DNA from: Clostridia bacterium
GTDB taxonomy: Bacteria; Bacillota_A; Clostridia; Oscillospirales; CAG-272
Assembly: GCA_017395725.1 (NCBI GenBank)
Contig: JAFQOB010000165.1
Span: forward strand, 1 to 12,003
Length of the DNA stretch: 12,003 bases
Direction of reading: 5' to 3'
A program made the translations under genes and the position numbers. Shown in pieces: positions 1-6,313 of the stretch; positions within the stretch are counted from its first letter, which is position 1, and each line of letters starts with the position of its first letter. The notes beneath the pieces were generated by a model. That model had not been told where the DNA came from, did no database searches, and saw only the letters and a list, made by a program, of their open reading frames with translations.

Positions 1-347
1 CATATCAGTACGATATCGTTTGTAACGGCGTTGAGCTTTCCTCGGGTGCTGTACGTAACCACAACCCCGATATTATGAAAAAAGCATTTGAAATTGCCGG
101 TTACGGCGAAGAAGACGTTAAGTCTAAGTTTGGTGCATTGTATACCGCATTCTCATTCGGTGCTCCTCCTCACGCAGGTATGGCACCCGGTATTGACAGA
201 ATCGTTATGCTTATCGCTGAAGAAGATACTATACGTGACGTAATCGCGTTCCCGCTTAACGGTAACGCTCAAGACGTTATGATGGGAGCTCCCGGAGAAG
301 TAACAGAACAGCAGCTCCGTGAGGTTCATATAAAAGTAAGAGACTAA
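1..347 (+). CDS. aspS: Aspartyl-tRNA synthetase, C-terminal part (5' end outside window)
   Basis: Class II aminoacyl-tRNA synthetase that attaches aspartate to tRNA in the cytoplasm. Only the last 115 or so residues are present, open from the left edge in the frame starting at base 3. The visible part holds class II motif 3 as [14 protein letters not shown], followed by the typical AspRS tail with the sequence [16 protein letters not shown]. This tail form, as I recall it, is common in clostridial AspRS. gatC follows after 14 bases, with gatA and gatB behind it. That linkage suggests (inference) a non-discriminating AspRS that also makes Asp-tRNA(Asn) for the amidotransferase encoded downstream. 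The anticodon-binding domain that would decide this is outside the window. The family call is secure; the specificity is not. Confidence 0.95.
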   Translation, partial: YQYDIVCNGVELSSGAVRNHNPDIMKKAFEIAGYGEEDVKSKFGALYTAFSFGAPPHAGMAPGIDRIVMLIAEEDTIRDVIAFPLNGNAQDVMMGAPGEVTEQQLREVHIKVRD

Positions 348-361
348 GGAGGTCTTGACTT

Positions 362-643
362 ATGGACAGAGAAATTTTACGCAGGCTCGAAAAACTGAAT
401 CAGCTTCAGCTTACCGAACAGGAAAAAGAGTCGTTCCTTGCTTTCTATGCAAAGCAGGAAAGTGAAATGGACATTATTAATGCTATAAATACAGATGACG
501 TTGAACGTATGGTTCACGTTATGCCTATTCTTACTGTTGTTCGTGAGGATAAGGTAATAAAAAAATATTCGAGAGAAGACCTCCAAAAAGGCGCTCCCGA
601 GACGACAGAGGGTTACTGGCAGGTACCCCGTCTTGTTGAATAA
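362..643 (+). CDS. gatC: Asp/Glu-tRNA amidotransferase subunit C
   Basis: GatC is the small subunit of the GatCAB amidotransferase. It wraps around GatA and GatB and stabilises the complex. The protein is 93 residues, the usual length. It shows the family pattern: an N-terminal helix pair (LRRLEKLNQLQLTEQEKESF), the central HVMPILTVVRED segment at about residues 51-62 (normally HV.P..NV.R.D), and the C-terminal APETTEGYWQVPRLVE, equivalent to the usual AP...GYF.VP.V.E tail. An AAGGAGG ribosome site at 347-353 overlaps the end of aspS and sits 8 bases before the ATG. gatA follows after 23 bases, so the genes are almost certainly co-transcribed. Unlike its GatA partner, this subunit looks conventional. 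Confidence 0.93.
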   Translation: MDREILRRLEKLNQLQLTEQEKESFLAFYAKQESEMDIINAINTDDVERMVHVMPILTVVREDKVIKKYSREDLQKGAPETTEGYWQVPRLVE

Positions 644-666
644 TATCGGGGAAGGAGTTAGACTTT

Positions 667-1872
667 ATGGAACTTTATATCAGTAAAAATACAAAGGCTT
701 CGGGAAAGATAATCGCACTTGACGATATGATTCTGACAAAGGATTATCCCACCGCTGCCGGTTCAAAAATGCTTGAAGGATATATGAGTCTTTTTAACGC
801 TGAAGTTGTAGACAGACTTGAAAACAACGGCTACGCTATCGGCGGAAAGGCAAAGGTTGGCGAACTTTGTATAGACCTTCTCGGTGAAACCTCTTACTTT
901 GGAGCAACGGAAAAGGCTGACGGTACTTTGATTACTGCATCTTCCGAATTGGTAAAGACAGGCGATGCTGTAGCTGCTATCGGACTTGATGCAAACGGTA
1001 CGCCCAGAAGAGCAGCCGCTTTGAACGGTCAGATATGCGTTAAGCCTACCTATGGAACGGTAAGCCGTTTCGGTACCATATCTATTGCTTGTTCGGGTGA
1101 AGCGGTAAGCGTAACTGCTAACACTGTTTCGGCAGTTAAAGAAGTGCTTGACGTAATTGCGGGACATGATGACAAAGACGGTACAAGTCTTTCGGAAGAG
1201 AAGTGTGCCCTTATTAAATCAAATGCAGACTTTTCTCCCGCTAAGAAAATTGCTATTGCAAAGTCTATCACCGAGAGTGCAGACGATGCTGTAAAAGCTA
1301 AAATTGCAGAAGTAAAGAAAATGCTTGAAGCAAACGGTATTGAAGTTTGTGAAATTGATGACAGTATACTTGCAGCAGCAAAATCAGCTTGGAACATTCT
1401 TATGTCGGCTGAGCTTTGCAACAACGTATCACGTTATGACGGTGTAAAATACGGTTACAGAACACCTAACTATACAACTATTGACGAGCTTTACACAAAT
1501 AGCCGTACAGAAGCTTTTGGTGAGCTTCTAAAAAATGCTATTCTCTTCGGCTCTGAGACCCTTTCCACAGATAACTATATGAAGATGTATGACAAAGGTC
1601 TCCGTATCCGTCGTGTTATTGTAGAAAAGTTTGCTGAATTATTTGAAACATTTGATGCAGTTCTTATGCCTGCAAGCTCAAAAACTGCATACACAAAAGC
1701 AGATACAGATGCAAATATATATATTGCTTATGATGAAAACCTCTATACTGCTCCCGCAACAATAACCGGTCTTCCCGCAGTTGTTGCCGGTGGAGTACAG
1801 TTTATCGGAAAGGCATTTTCTGAAAATACGTTGCTTGACATTGCAAGTAAATTGGAAGGAGTGGGTCTTTAA
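667..1872 (+). CDS. gatA: GatA-like amidotransferase subunit A lacking the catalytic triad
   Basis: GatA normally hydrolyses glutamine with a Lys-Ser-Ser triad and feeds ammonia to GatB. This protein is 401 aa; the family norm is about 480-490. It opens almost directly at the strand that normally carries the catalytic Lys, so roughly 60 N-terminal residues are missing. Homology is clear: SKMLEGY at 33-39, VKPTYGTVSRFG at 125-136, VIAGHDDKDGTS at 163-174, SRYDGVKYGYR at 255-265 and FIGKAF at 379-384. The active site is gone. Compared with S. aureus GatA numbering recalled from memory, Lys79 aligns with Asp19, the GGSSGGSA loop bearing Ser154 is lost and shortened (residues about 88-100), and nucleophile Ser178 aligns with Thr112 (DANGT for DTGGS). 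Arg358 aligns with Ala291 and Asp425 with Asn358. The frame is intact, with an AAGGAG site at 652-657. The stop overlaps the gatB start by one base. It probably still has a structural role in the complex; glutaminase activity is unlikely. Confidence 0.88.
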   Translation: MELYISKNTKASGKIIALDDMILTKDYPTAAGSKMLEGYMSLFNAEVVDRLENNGYAIGGKAKVGELCIDLLGETSYFGATEKADGTLITASSELVKTGDAVAAIGLDANGTPRRAAALNGQICVKPTYGTVSRFGTISIACSGEAVSVTANTVSAVKEVLDVIAGHDDKDGTSLSEEKCALIKSNADFSPAKKIAIAKSITESADDAVKAKIAEVKKMLEANGIEVCEIDDSILAAAKSAWNILMSAELCNNVSRYDGVKYGYRTPNYTTIDELYTNSRTEAFGELLKNAILFGSETLSTDNYMKMYDKGLRIRRVIVEKFAELFETFDAVLMPASSKTAYTKADTDANIYIAYDENLYTAPATITGLPAVVAGGVQFIGKAFSENTLLDIASKLEGVGL

Positions 1873-3308
1873 TGGCAACTAAATACGAGACAGTCATCGG
1901 TTTGGAAGTTCATATTGAACTCGCTACCGAATCTAAAATATTCTGTTCATGTTCTGCAAAATTCGGCGGTGAACAGAATGACCACGTATGCCCCGCATGC
2001 TGCGGTATGCCCGGTATGCTTCCTGTGGTAAACAAACACGTTGTTGACCTTGGTATGACGGCGGGTATGATGCTTAACTGCGATATTAACCGCGTTACTA
2101 CTTTTGATAAGAAGAGCTATTACTATCCAGACCTTCCCGGTTCATATCAGACGACCCAGTGGTTTTCTCCCGTTGCCGTAAACGGTACGGTTAGAATCAA
2201 TACCTCTAAAGGTGAAAAGGATATCAGAATCAAGCAGATACACATGGAAGAAGATGCAGGTAAGCTCGTTCACGACGATTGGACAAATACAACCTTCGTT
2301 GACTTCAACCGTACGTCTGTTCCGCTTATAGAAATTGTAAGCCAACCCGATTTGTCTAGCGCAGAAGAGGTTGTTGCATACCTTGAAAGACTTCGTTCGC
2401 TTCTCCGTTTTGCAAAAGTTTCCGAGTGCCGTATGGAGCAGGGCTCTATGCGTTGCGACGTTAACCTTTCCGTAAGACCTGAGGGAAGCAACGTTCTCGG
2501 TGTCAGAACCGAAATGAAGAATATGAACTCTATTTCAGCTATCGAACGTGCTATCGAGTATGAAACGGCAAGACATATTGACGCTATCGAAAACGGTACG
2601 GAAGAGCTTGTTCAGGAAACACGCCGTTGGGACGATATTAAGGGCAAGAGCTTTGCTATGAGAAATAAGGAAACTGCAGGTGACTACCGTTATTTCCCCG
2701 ACCCCAACGTTATGCCTGTGTGTATTGATGATGAATGGTTTGATGCTATTAAATCATCTCTTCCCGAATTTCCCGAAGTTAAGAAAGCAAAGTATATTAA
2801 CGAGCTTGGACTCGGTGAATACGATGCTGACCTTCTTACAGAAAGCCGCGCTCTTTGCGATGTATTTGAAGCTGCTTACGCTGAATGCGGAATGGCTAAA
2901 GAGGCTGCAAACTGGATTATATCCAACTGTATGAAGGTATTGAACCGTAAACAGCTTACTGCAGATATGCTTGATATAAACGGTAAGGCTTTGGGACAGC
3001 TTATTAAGCTTGTTGCCGACGGTAAGGTTGGTAATGCAAACGCAAGAAAGATTCTTGATGAAATGTTTGAAAATGACATTGACCCCGAAAAATATGCAGA
3101 AGAAAACGGATTTATCGTTTCTAATGATACAGGAAAGATTCAAGACGTTATCAACGCTGTTGTTGCGGCAGACCAGAAGTCTGTTTCCGACTATAAGAGT
3201 GGTAAAGAAAAGGCTCTTATGGCGCTCTTCGGTAAGTGTATGAAAGAACTTAAAGGTAACTGCGACCCACAGGTTCTCCGCGAAATGTTGCTTAAAACAA
3301 TTCAGTGA
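1872..3308 (+). CDS. gatB: Asp/Glu-tRNA amidotransferase subunit B
   Basis: GatB phosphorylates the carboxylate of Asp (or Glu) on mischarged tRNA using ATP, then amidates it with ammonia. The protein is 478 aa, full family length. Visible features are GLEVHIEL at residues 10-17, a zinc knuckle C25-x-C27...C40-x-x-C43, HMEEDAGK at about 119-126, the signature DFNRTSVPLIEIVSQPD, MEQGSMRCDVNLSVRP, TEMKNMNS and DYRYFPDPN. A C-terminal GatB/YqeY tRNA-binding domain covers about residues 330-478. One oddity is the near-invariant PD.PK.YQISQ segment, which reads PDLPGSYQTTQ (residues 86-96), so the Lys is replaced by Gly. The ATG overlaps the gatA stop (TAATG), so the two are translationally coupled; GGAAGGAG at 1854-1861 is the ribosome site. 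A terminator follows 3 bases after the stop. The synthetase-like half of the complex appears functional overall. Confidence 0.95.
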   Translation: MATKYETVIGLEVHIELATESKIFCSCSAKFGGEQNDHVCPACCGMPGMLPVVNKHVVDLGMTAGMMLNCDINRVTTFDKKSYYYPDLPGSYQTTQWFSPVAVNGTVRINTSKGEKDIRIKQIHMEEDAGKLVHDDWTNTTFVDFNRTSVPLIEIVSQPDLSSAEEVVAYLERLRSLLRFAKVSECRMEQGSMRCDVNLSVRPEGSNVLGVRTEMKNMNSISAIERAIEYETARHIDAIENGTEELVQETRRWDDIKGKSFAMRNKETAGDYRYFPDPNVMPVCIDDEWFDAIKSSLPEFPEVKKAKYINELGLGEYDADLLTESRALCDVFEAAYAECGMAKEAANWIISNCMKVLNRKQLTADMLDINGKALGQLIKLVADGKVGNANARKILDEMFENDIDPEKYAEENGFIVSNDTGKIQDVINAVVAADQKSVSDYKSGKEKALMALFGKCMKELKGNCDPQVLREMLLKTIQ

Positions 3309-3311
3309 TAT

Positions 3312-3343
3312 AAAAAACCGACACGAAAAAGTGTCGGTTTTTT
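3312..3343. terminator. Bidirectional intrinsic terminator between gatB and the M20 operon
   Basis: A perfect 13-bp stem pairs 3312-3324 with 3331-3343 across a 6-base loop (GAAAAA). The GC core is CCGACAC/GTGTCGG, flanked by six A on the left and six T on the right, so it gives a U-tract on both strands. It lies 3 bases after the gatB stop and 17 bases beyond the end of the converging peptidase gene, so it should end both transcripts. Confidence 0.92.
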
Positions 3344-3360
3344 GTGTCTTTTATAGGGGG

Positions 3361-4512
3361 TTAATTCAAAGTGTTTTTCTTGTGGTCCGATATTTCTTCA
3401 ATAAGGGCTGTCATACGGTTGATGCAATAATATACTTCGTCTTTGTATAGAAACTCAACACGTTTGTGGCCACCTGAACCGTGAGGGCCTAAATGGTCAA
3501 GTACAATTACGCCTTCGTCTGCAATGATATTTCCGTCGGAGCAGCCTCCAACCATTGGTTTTGTGTAAAAATCAAGTCCCAACTTTTCTTTGAATACTTT
3601 TTTCACTCTTTCAAGATATTCGTCCATACCTTTTGCGGGGAGCATAGGTGTCTTTTTTGCTAACCTTTCTATTTCTACAGTAACGCCTTCAACAAAAGGG
3701 GTTTTTGCGAGTCTTTGTAAGTTGCTTTCAAATTCGTCAAATTGTTCTTTATTTACAACGCGGATATTTATAGTAAGTTCTGCATGATCGGGAACAACAT
3801 TTCCTGCGTGGCCGCTGGAGCATATTCCACAGTTGGCAGAAAAGCCTGTATCTTTGTTGTTTAACTTGTAAATCTCAACTGCCCATCTTCCCATTTCAAC
3901 CAATGCGTTTGCGTTAGGTTGTACAAGTATTTGTCCTGCGTGGCAAGCAAGTCCGTTGAATTTAATTTTATACGTTGCGGTTCCTTTACGTTTTATTGTA
4001 TGACCGCCGTCGTTTTTTCCGCCTTCCATAATAAATGCAATATCGGTCTTTTTTGCAATGCTTCGGGTTATTGGCTCTGAATAACGGCTGGATATCTCTT
4101 CGTCACAATTCATTAAAATTCCGATACAAAGATTGTCTAAAACCTCTTTGTCTAATTCTTTTATAATATAAAGCATAGCAAGAGTGCCGCATTTCATATC
4201 GGATATACCTGGACCGTGAGCAAGCTCTCCTTCAATATGAAATGGATATTCTTTTGTGTAATCAATCGGTTGCACAGTGTCAATATGTCCCATCATGATA
4301 ACGTCATAATGGTCGGCGTTTTCTCGGTTGCTGATTTCAAGATAATCACCAGTATAGTCACCAATGTGATGTCTTTTTACAAACAAACCCTGTTCCTTGG
4401 CTAATCTTTCAAAAACGTCTACACATTTGTTTAACCCTATGGGGTCAGAGGAGTTGCTGTCAATATTAACAACTGTTTCTAAGTCTCTTAAGTAAGCATT
4501 TAAATCAAACAT
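3361..4512 (-). CDS. M20 family zinc metallopeptidase (second gene of tandem pair)
   Basis: Predicted two-zinc M20 exopeptidase or deacylase (carboxypeptidase G2/ArgE/DapE superfamily), 383 aa, with no signal peptide, so cytosolic. The ligand set looks complete: H76-x-D78 in GHIDTVQP, bridging D105 in GISDMKCG, catalytic E138 with ligand E139 in CDEEISS, E163 in FIMEGG, and a C-terminal His at about 348 in SGGH. The inserted dimerisation (lid) domain runs from about residue 178 to 290 and carries H191 in CHAGQ. After the SDGNIIAD motif the last His sits in GGHKRVEF rather than the GGHTPNE seen in its neighbour, which may alter substrate contact. An AAAGG site lies just upstream of the ATG. 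It follows its paralog after 16 bases and probably shares that gene's promoter. Substrate unknown; a dipeptide or an N-acyl/glutamyl amino acid is plausible. Confidence 0.9.
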   Translation of the reverse strand: MFDLNAYLRDLETVVNIDSNSSDPIGLNKCVDVFERLAKEQGLFVKRHHIGDYTGDYLEISNRENADHYDVIMMGHIDTVQPIDYTKEYPFHIEGELAHGPGISDMKCGTLAMLYIIKELDKEVLDNLCIGILMNCDEEISSRYSEPITRSIAKKTDIAFIMEGGKNDGGHTIKRKGTATYKIKFNGLACHAGQILVQPNANALVEMGRWAVEIYKLNNKDTGFSANCGICSSGHAGNVVPDHAELTINIRVVNKEQFDEFESNLQRLAKTPFVEGVTVEIERLAKKTPMLPAKGMDEYLERVKKVFKEKLGLDFYTKPMVGGCSDGNIIADEGVIVLDHLGPHGSGGHKRVEFLYKDEVYYCINRMTALIEEISDHKKNTLN

Positions 4513-4528
4513 ATAATAACCTTTCGTA

Positions 4529-5665
4529 TTAGTTTTTGTGTGAAGCTATTTCTTCGATAAGGGCTTTCATACGCATAACACAAGGTTTGATATCATCTAT
4601 CCAAACCTTTTCATTTGGGGTATGCCCTCCTGCTGCAAGAGGACCTAAGCTGTCAATACAGCGTGTCCCCGCATCTGCAATTATATTTCCGTCGGAAGAG
4701 CCTCCGCGTATGGGATATAATTCAAATTTCTGATCGATAGAAGAGAATACCTTTTTTACTCTGTCTAAATATTCGTCCATTCCGTCAGCGGGTAACATAG
4801 GATAATTCTTGGAAATAATTTCAACCTTGGTGGTAACACCGTCAATTATAGGATTTTCGGCAAGTTCTTTTATCTTGTTTTCAAACAAATCGTACTGAGA
4901 CTTTTCTACAACGCGGATATTAATTGAAAGCTCTGCATAATCGGGGACTACGTTTGTAACCTTTCCTCCGTTTGCTATAGCTACATTAACAGAGAATAGG
5001 GTATCTCGGTTATTCAATTTATGAAGCTCGGTAGCCCAATGTGCCATTTCTACAACCGCATTGGCTGTACGAACGTCAAAAATGTATCCCGAATGTCCGG
5101 GGATACCGTGAAATTTAATCTTGTATGTTCCGGAGCCCTTGCGTTTTGTTGTATGTGTACCTGCATCGTTGGTAGACTCCATAACAAAAGCATAATCGCT
5201 CTTTTTTGCCATTTTAACAGTAAGCGGTGATGAATAACGGCTTAATATCTCTTCGTCACAGTTAAACATAAGTCCTATAGAGAGTTTGTTTTTTGTTTCA
5301 TCATCGAGCTCCTTTACAGCGTATAAACCGCAAAGCCCGCCCGCCTTCATATCGCAGGTCCCGGGGCCGTAAACATATTTATCATCTCTGCTGAAAGGAT
5401 GTGTCTTTGCAAAACCAACAGGCTGAACTGTGTCAAGGTGGCTCATCAGCATAACGTCATAACGTTCTGCATTTTCTTTATTGCTTATTTCAAGATAGTC
5501 TCCCGATAGTTCTGATGTCTTATGTCTTTTTACATATAACCCCATTTTTAAGGCAATTGCTTCTACGGCATTCACTATTTCTGCTAACCCAATCGGGTCG
5601 AAAGAGTTGCTGTCAATATTAACGAGTGTTTCAAGGTCTGCTAAATATTCGTCTAATACAAACAT
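4529..5665 (-). CDS. M20 family zinc metallopeptidase (first gene of tandem pair)
   Basis: Predicted cytosolic two-zinc peptidase of 378 aa in the carboxypeptidase G2-like branch of M20. Ligands seen are H76-x-D78 (SHLDTVQP), D105 (GTCDMKAG), E138/E139 (CDEEILS), E163 (VMEST) and H348 (GGHTPNE). The lid domain (about 178-290) has H191 in GHSGYIF. Motif numbering is almost identical to that of the downstream paralog, and I estimate roughly half the residues match. This points to tandem duplication with later divergence. An AGGAG ribosome site lies at about 5673-5677. The gene is first in a two-gene operon with a consensus promoter at 5703-5731. Carboxypeptidase G2-type hydrolysis of a C-terminal amino acid is the nearest analogy, but the sequence does not fix the substrate. 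Confidence 0.9.
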   Translation of the reverse strand: MFVLDEYLADLETLVNIDSNSFDPIGLAEIVNAVEAIALKMGLYVKRHKTSELSGDYLEISNKENAERYDVMLMSHLDTVQPVGFAKTHPFSRDDKYVYGPGTCDMKAGGLCGLYAVKELDDETKNKLSIGLMFNCDEEILSRYSSPLTVKMAKKSDYAFVMESTNDAGTHTTKRKGSGTYKIKFHGIPGHSGYIFDVRTANAVVEMAHWATELHKLNNRDTLFSVNVAIANGGKVTNVVPDYAELSINIRVVEKSQYDLFENKIKELAENPIIDGVTTKVEIISKNYPMLPADGMDEYLDRVKKVFSSIDQKFELYPIRGGSSDGNIIADAGTRCIDSLGPLAAGGHTPNEKVWIDDIKPCVMRMKALIEEIASHKN

Positions 5666-5702
5666 AATTTATCTCCTAATAACCATTTATATCTTCTAAA
5701 AA

Positions 5703-5731
5703 ATTGTACCACTTTTCAAAATCTTTGTCAA
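5703..5731 (-). promoter_or_regulatory. Sigma-A promoter of the M20 peptidase operon
   Basis: Read on the minus strand: TTGACA (5726-5731), a 17-bp spacer, then TACAAT (5703-5708), which is nearly perfect consensus. It sits about 38 bases before the peptidase ATG at 5665. Its -35 box lies next to that of the divergent SecB-like promoter, so the two are closely spaced and may interfere or be co-regulated. Confidence 0.85.
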
Positions 5732-5737
5732 TAAAAC

Positions 5738-5766
5738 TTGCGTAAAACAAAAATATGTGATAAAAT
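5738..5766 (+). promoter_or_regulatory. Promoter of the SecB-like gene
   Basis: TTGCGT (5738-5743), a 17-bp spacer, then TAAAAT (5761-5766), preceded by TGA and so an extended -10. A start of transcription near 5773 would leave a leader of about 30 bases before the TTG codon. It diverges from the peptidase promoter with only 6 bases between the two -35 hexamers. Confidence 0.7.
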
Positions 5767-5794
5767 ATGCAAGATAGGGAAAACAAAGAAAAGT

Positions 5795-5800
5795 AGGTGA
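5795..5800 (+). promoter_or_regulatory. Ribosome binding site deciding the SecB-like start
   Basis: AGGTGA lies 5 bases before the in-frame TTG at 5806. The alternative in-frame GTG at 5797 is part of this same site and has only a weak purine run before it. This favours TTG at 5806. Confidence 0.65.
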
Positions 5801-5805
5801 AGAGC

Positions 5806-6201
5806 TTGGCATCGGTAACACTTAATGCATATAGAGTAGAGGAAATGCAGTTTAAAAATATACTTGAAACAGGTATACAGATAAAGCTTGAGAATAAATA
5901 CAGCTTCAACGTAAAATACGATAAAGAAAATAAATGTGTCGGTGTCTTTTCGGTTGAAGTATACGATAAAGACAATGCAGATAAATTTTATGCTAAAACC
6001 AGAATTGCGGCATTTTATACCTATACTGCGGGAATGGATAAGGATACTATTCACCGTGAAGCTTTTAAAGAGGTTTTTCCCTATGCCAAGTCCATAATAA
6101 CAACCATATCAGCCAATGGCGGAGTTCCGCCTATAATATTACCGGCGGTTGATATTGATTCTCAAAACATTTACAGATTTGATTTCGGTAACAAAAAATA
6201 A
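5806..6201 (+). CDS. SecB-like protein-export chaperone
   Basis: Small cytosolic protein, about 131 aa from the TTG start. The C-terminal half resembles SecB, the chaperone that holds unfolded client proteins for SecA or other partners. VFPYAKSIITTISANGGVPPIILPAVDID matches, in blocks, the SecB segment around LFPYARE.I.....G.FP.L.L.PVNFD. The N-terminal half is predicted beta-strand rich (FSVEVYDKDN, AKTRIAAFYTY), as SecB is, and length fits the 130-160 aa family. Classical SecB is best known from diderm proteobacteria; SecB-like proteins in Firmicutes include partners of toxin-antitoxin systems, but no toxin-antitoxin pair is beside this gene. It is monocistronic, with its own promoter (5738-5766) and terminator (6287-6312). 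Start chosen by the AGGTGA site; GTG at 5797 is possible. The family call is by motif only. Confidence 0.75.
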   Translation: MASVTLNAYRVEEMQFKNILETGIQIKLENKYSFNVKYDKENKCVGVFSVEVYDKDNADKFYAKTRIAAFYTYTAGMDKDTIHREAFKEVFPYAKSIITTISANGGVPPIILPAVDIDSQNIYRFDFGNKK

Positions 6202-6243
6202 GAAACGAATGTAAAATGCCTCAAATAAGATGATAATATATGT

Positions 6244-6266
6244 AAAAAAGGCTTGTTAAACAAGCC
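6244..6266 (-). terminator. Terminator of the glycosidase-alarmone synthetase operon
   Basis: An 8-bp perfect stem, GGCTTGTT (6250-6257) against AACAAGCC (6259-6266), has a one-base centre in DNA, so the RNA loop would be formed by opening the inner A-T pairs. On the minus strand it is followed directly by six T (complement of 6244-6249). It lies about 47 bases after the stop of the alarmone synthetase gene. Confidence 0.75.
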
Positions 6267-6286
6267 CTCTTACCGCCTACGACGGA

Positions 6287-6312
6287 GCTCTCCCGAAGGG
6301 AGAGCCTTTTTT
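6287..6312 (+). terminator. Terminator of the SecB-like gene
   Basis: An 8-bp GC-rich stem, GCTCTCCC (6287-6294) against GGGAGAGC (6298-6305), with a GAA loop, then C and six T on the plus strand. It abuts the stop codon of the converging gene at 6314. The segment CCTCTTACCGCCTACGACGG just upstream together with this hairpin resembles dispersed intergenic elements of clostridia. Confidence 0.85.
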
Positions 6313-6313
6313 G

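Noticed and set aside
763..1167. Minus-strand open frame of 134 codons opposite gatA
   Set aside because: It lies wholly inside gatA, is rich in Ser/Cys/Arg from antisense codon bias, and has no ribosome site or family motif.
667..1872. gatA as a decayed pseudogene or the product of a frameshift
   Set aside because: I read residues across the lost active site codon by codon. The frame is continuous, conserved fold blocks lie on both sides, and the ribosome site and overlap with gatB are kept. The missing motifs do not appear in another frame.
5676..6054. Two minus-strand open frames opposite the SecB-like gene
   Set aside because: They overlap each other, are low-complexity Phe/Ile/Ser-rich and run through the promoter region. 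The plus-strand SecB motif explains this DNA.
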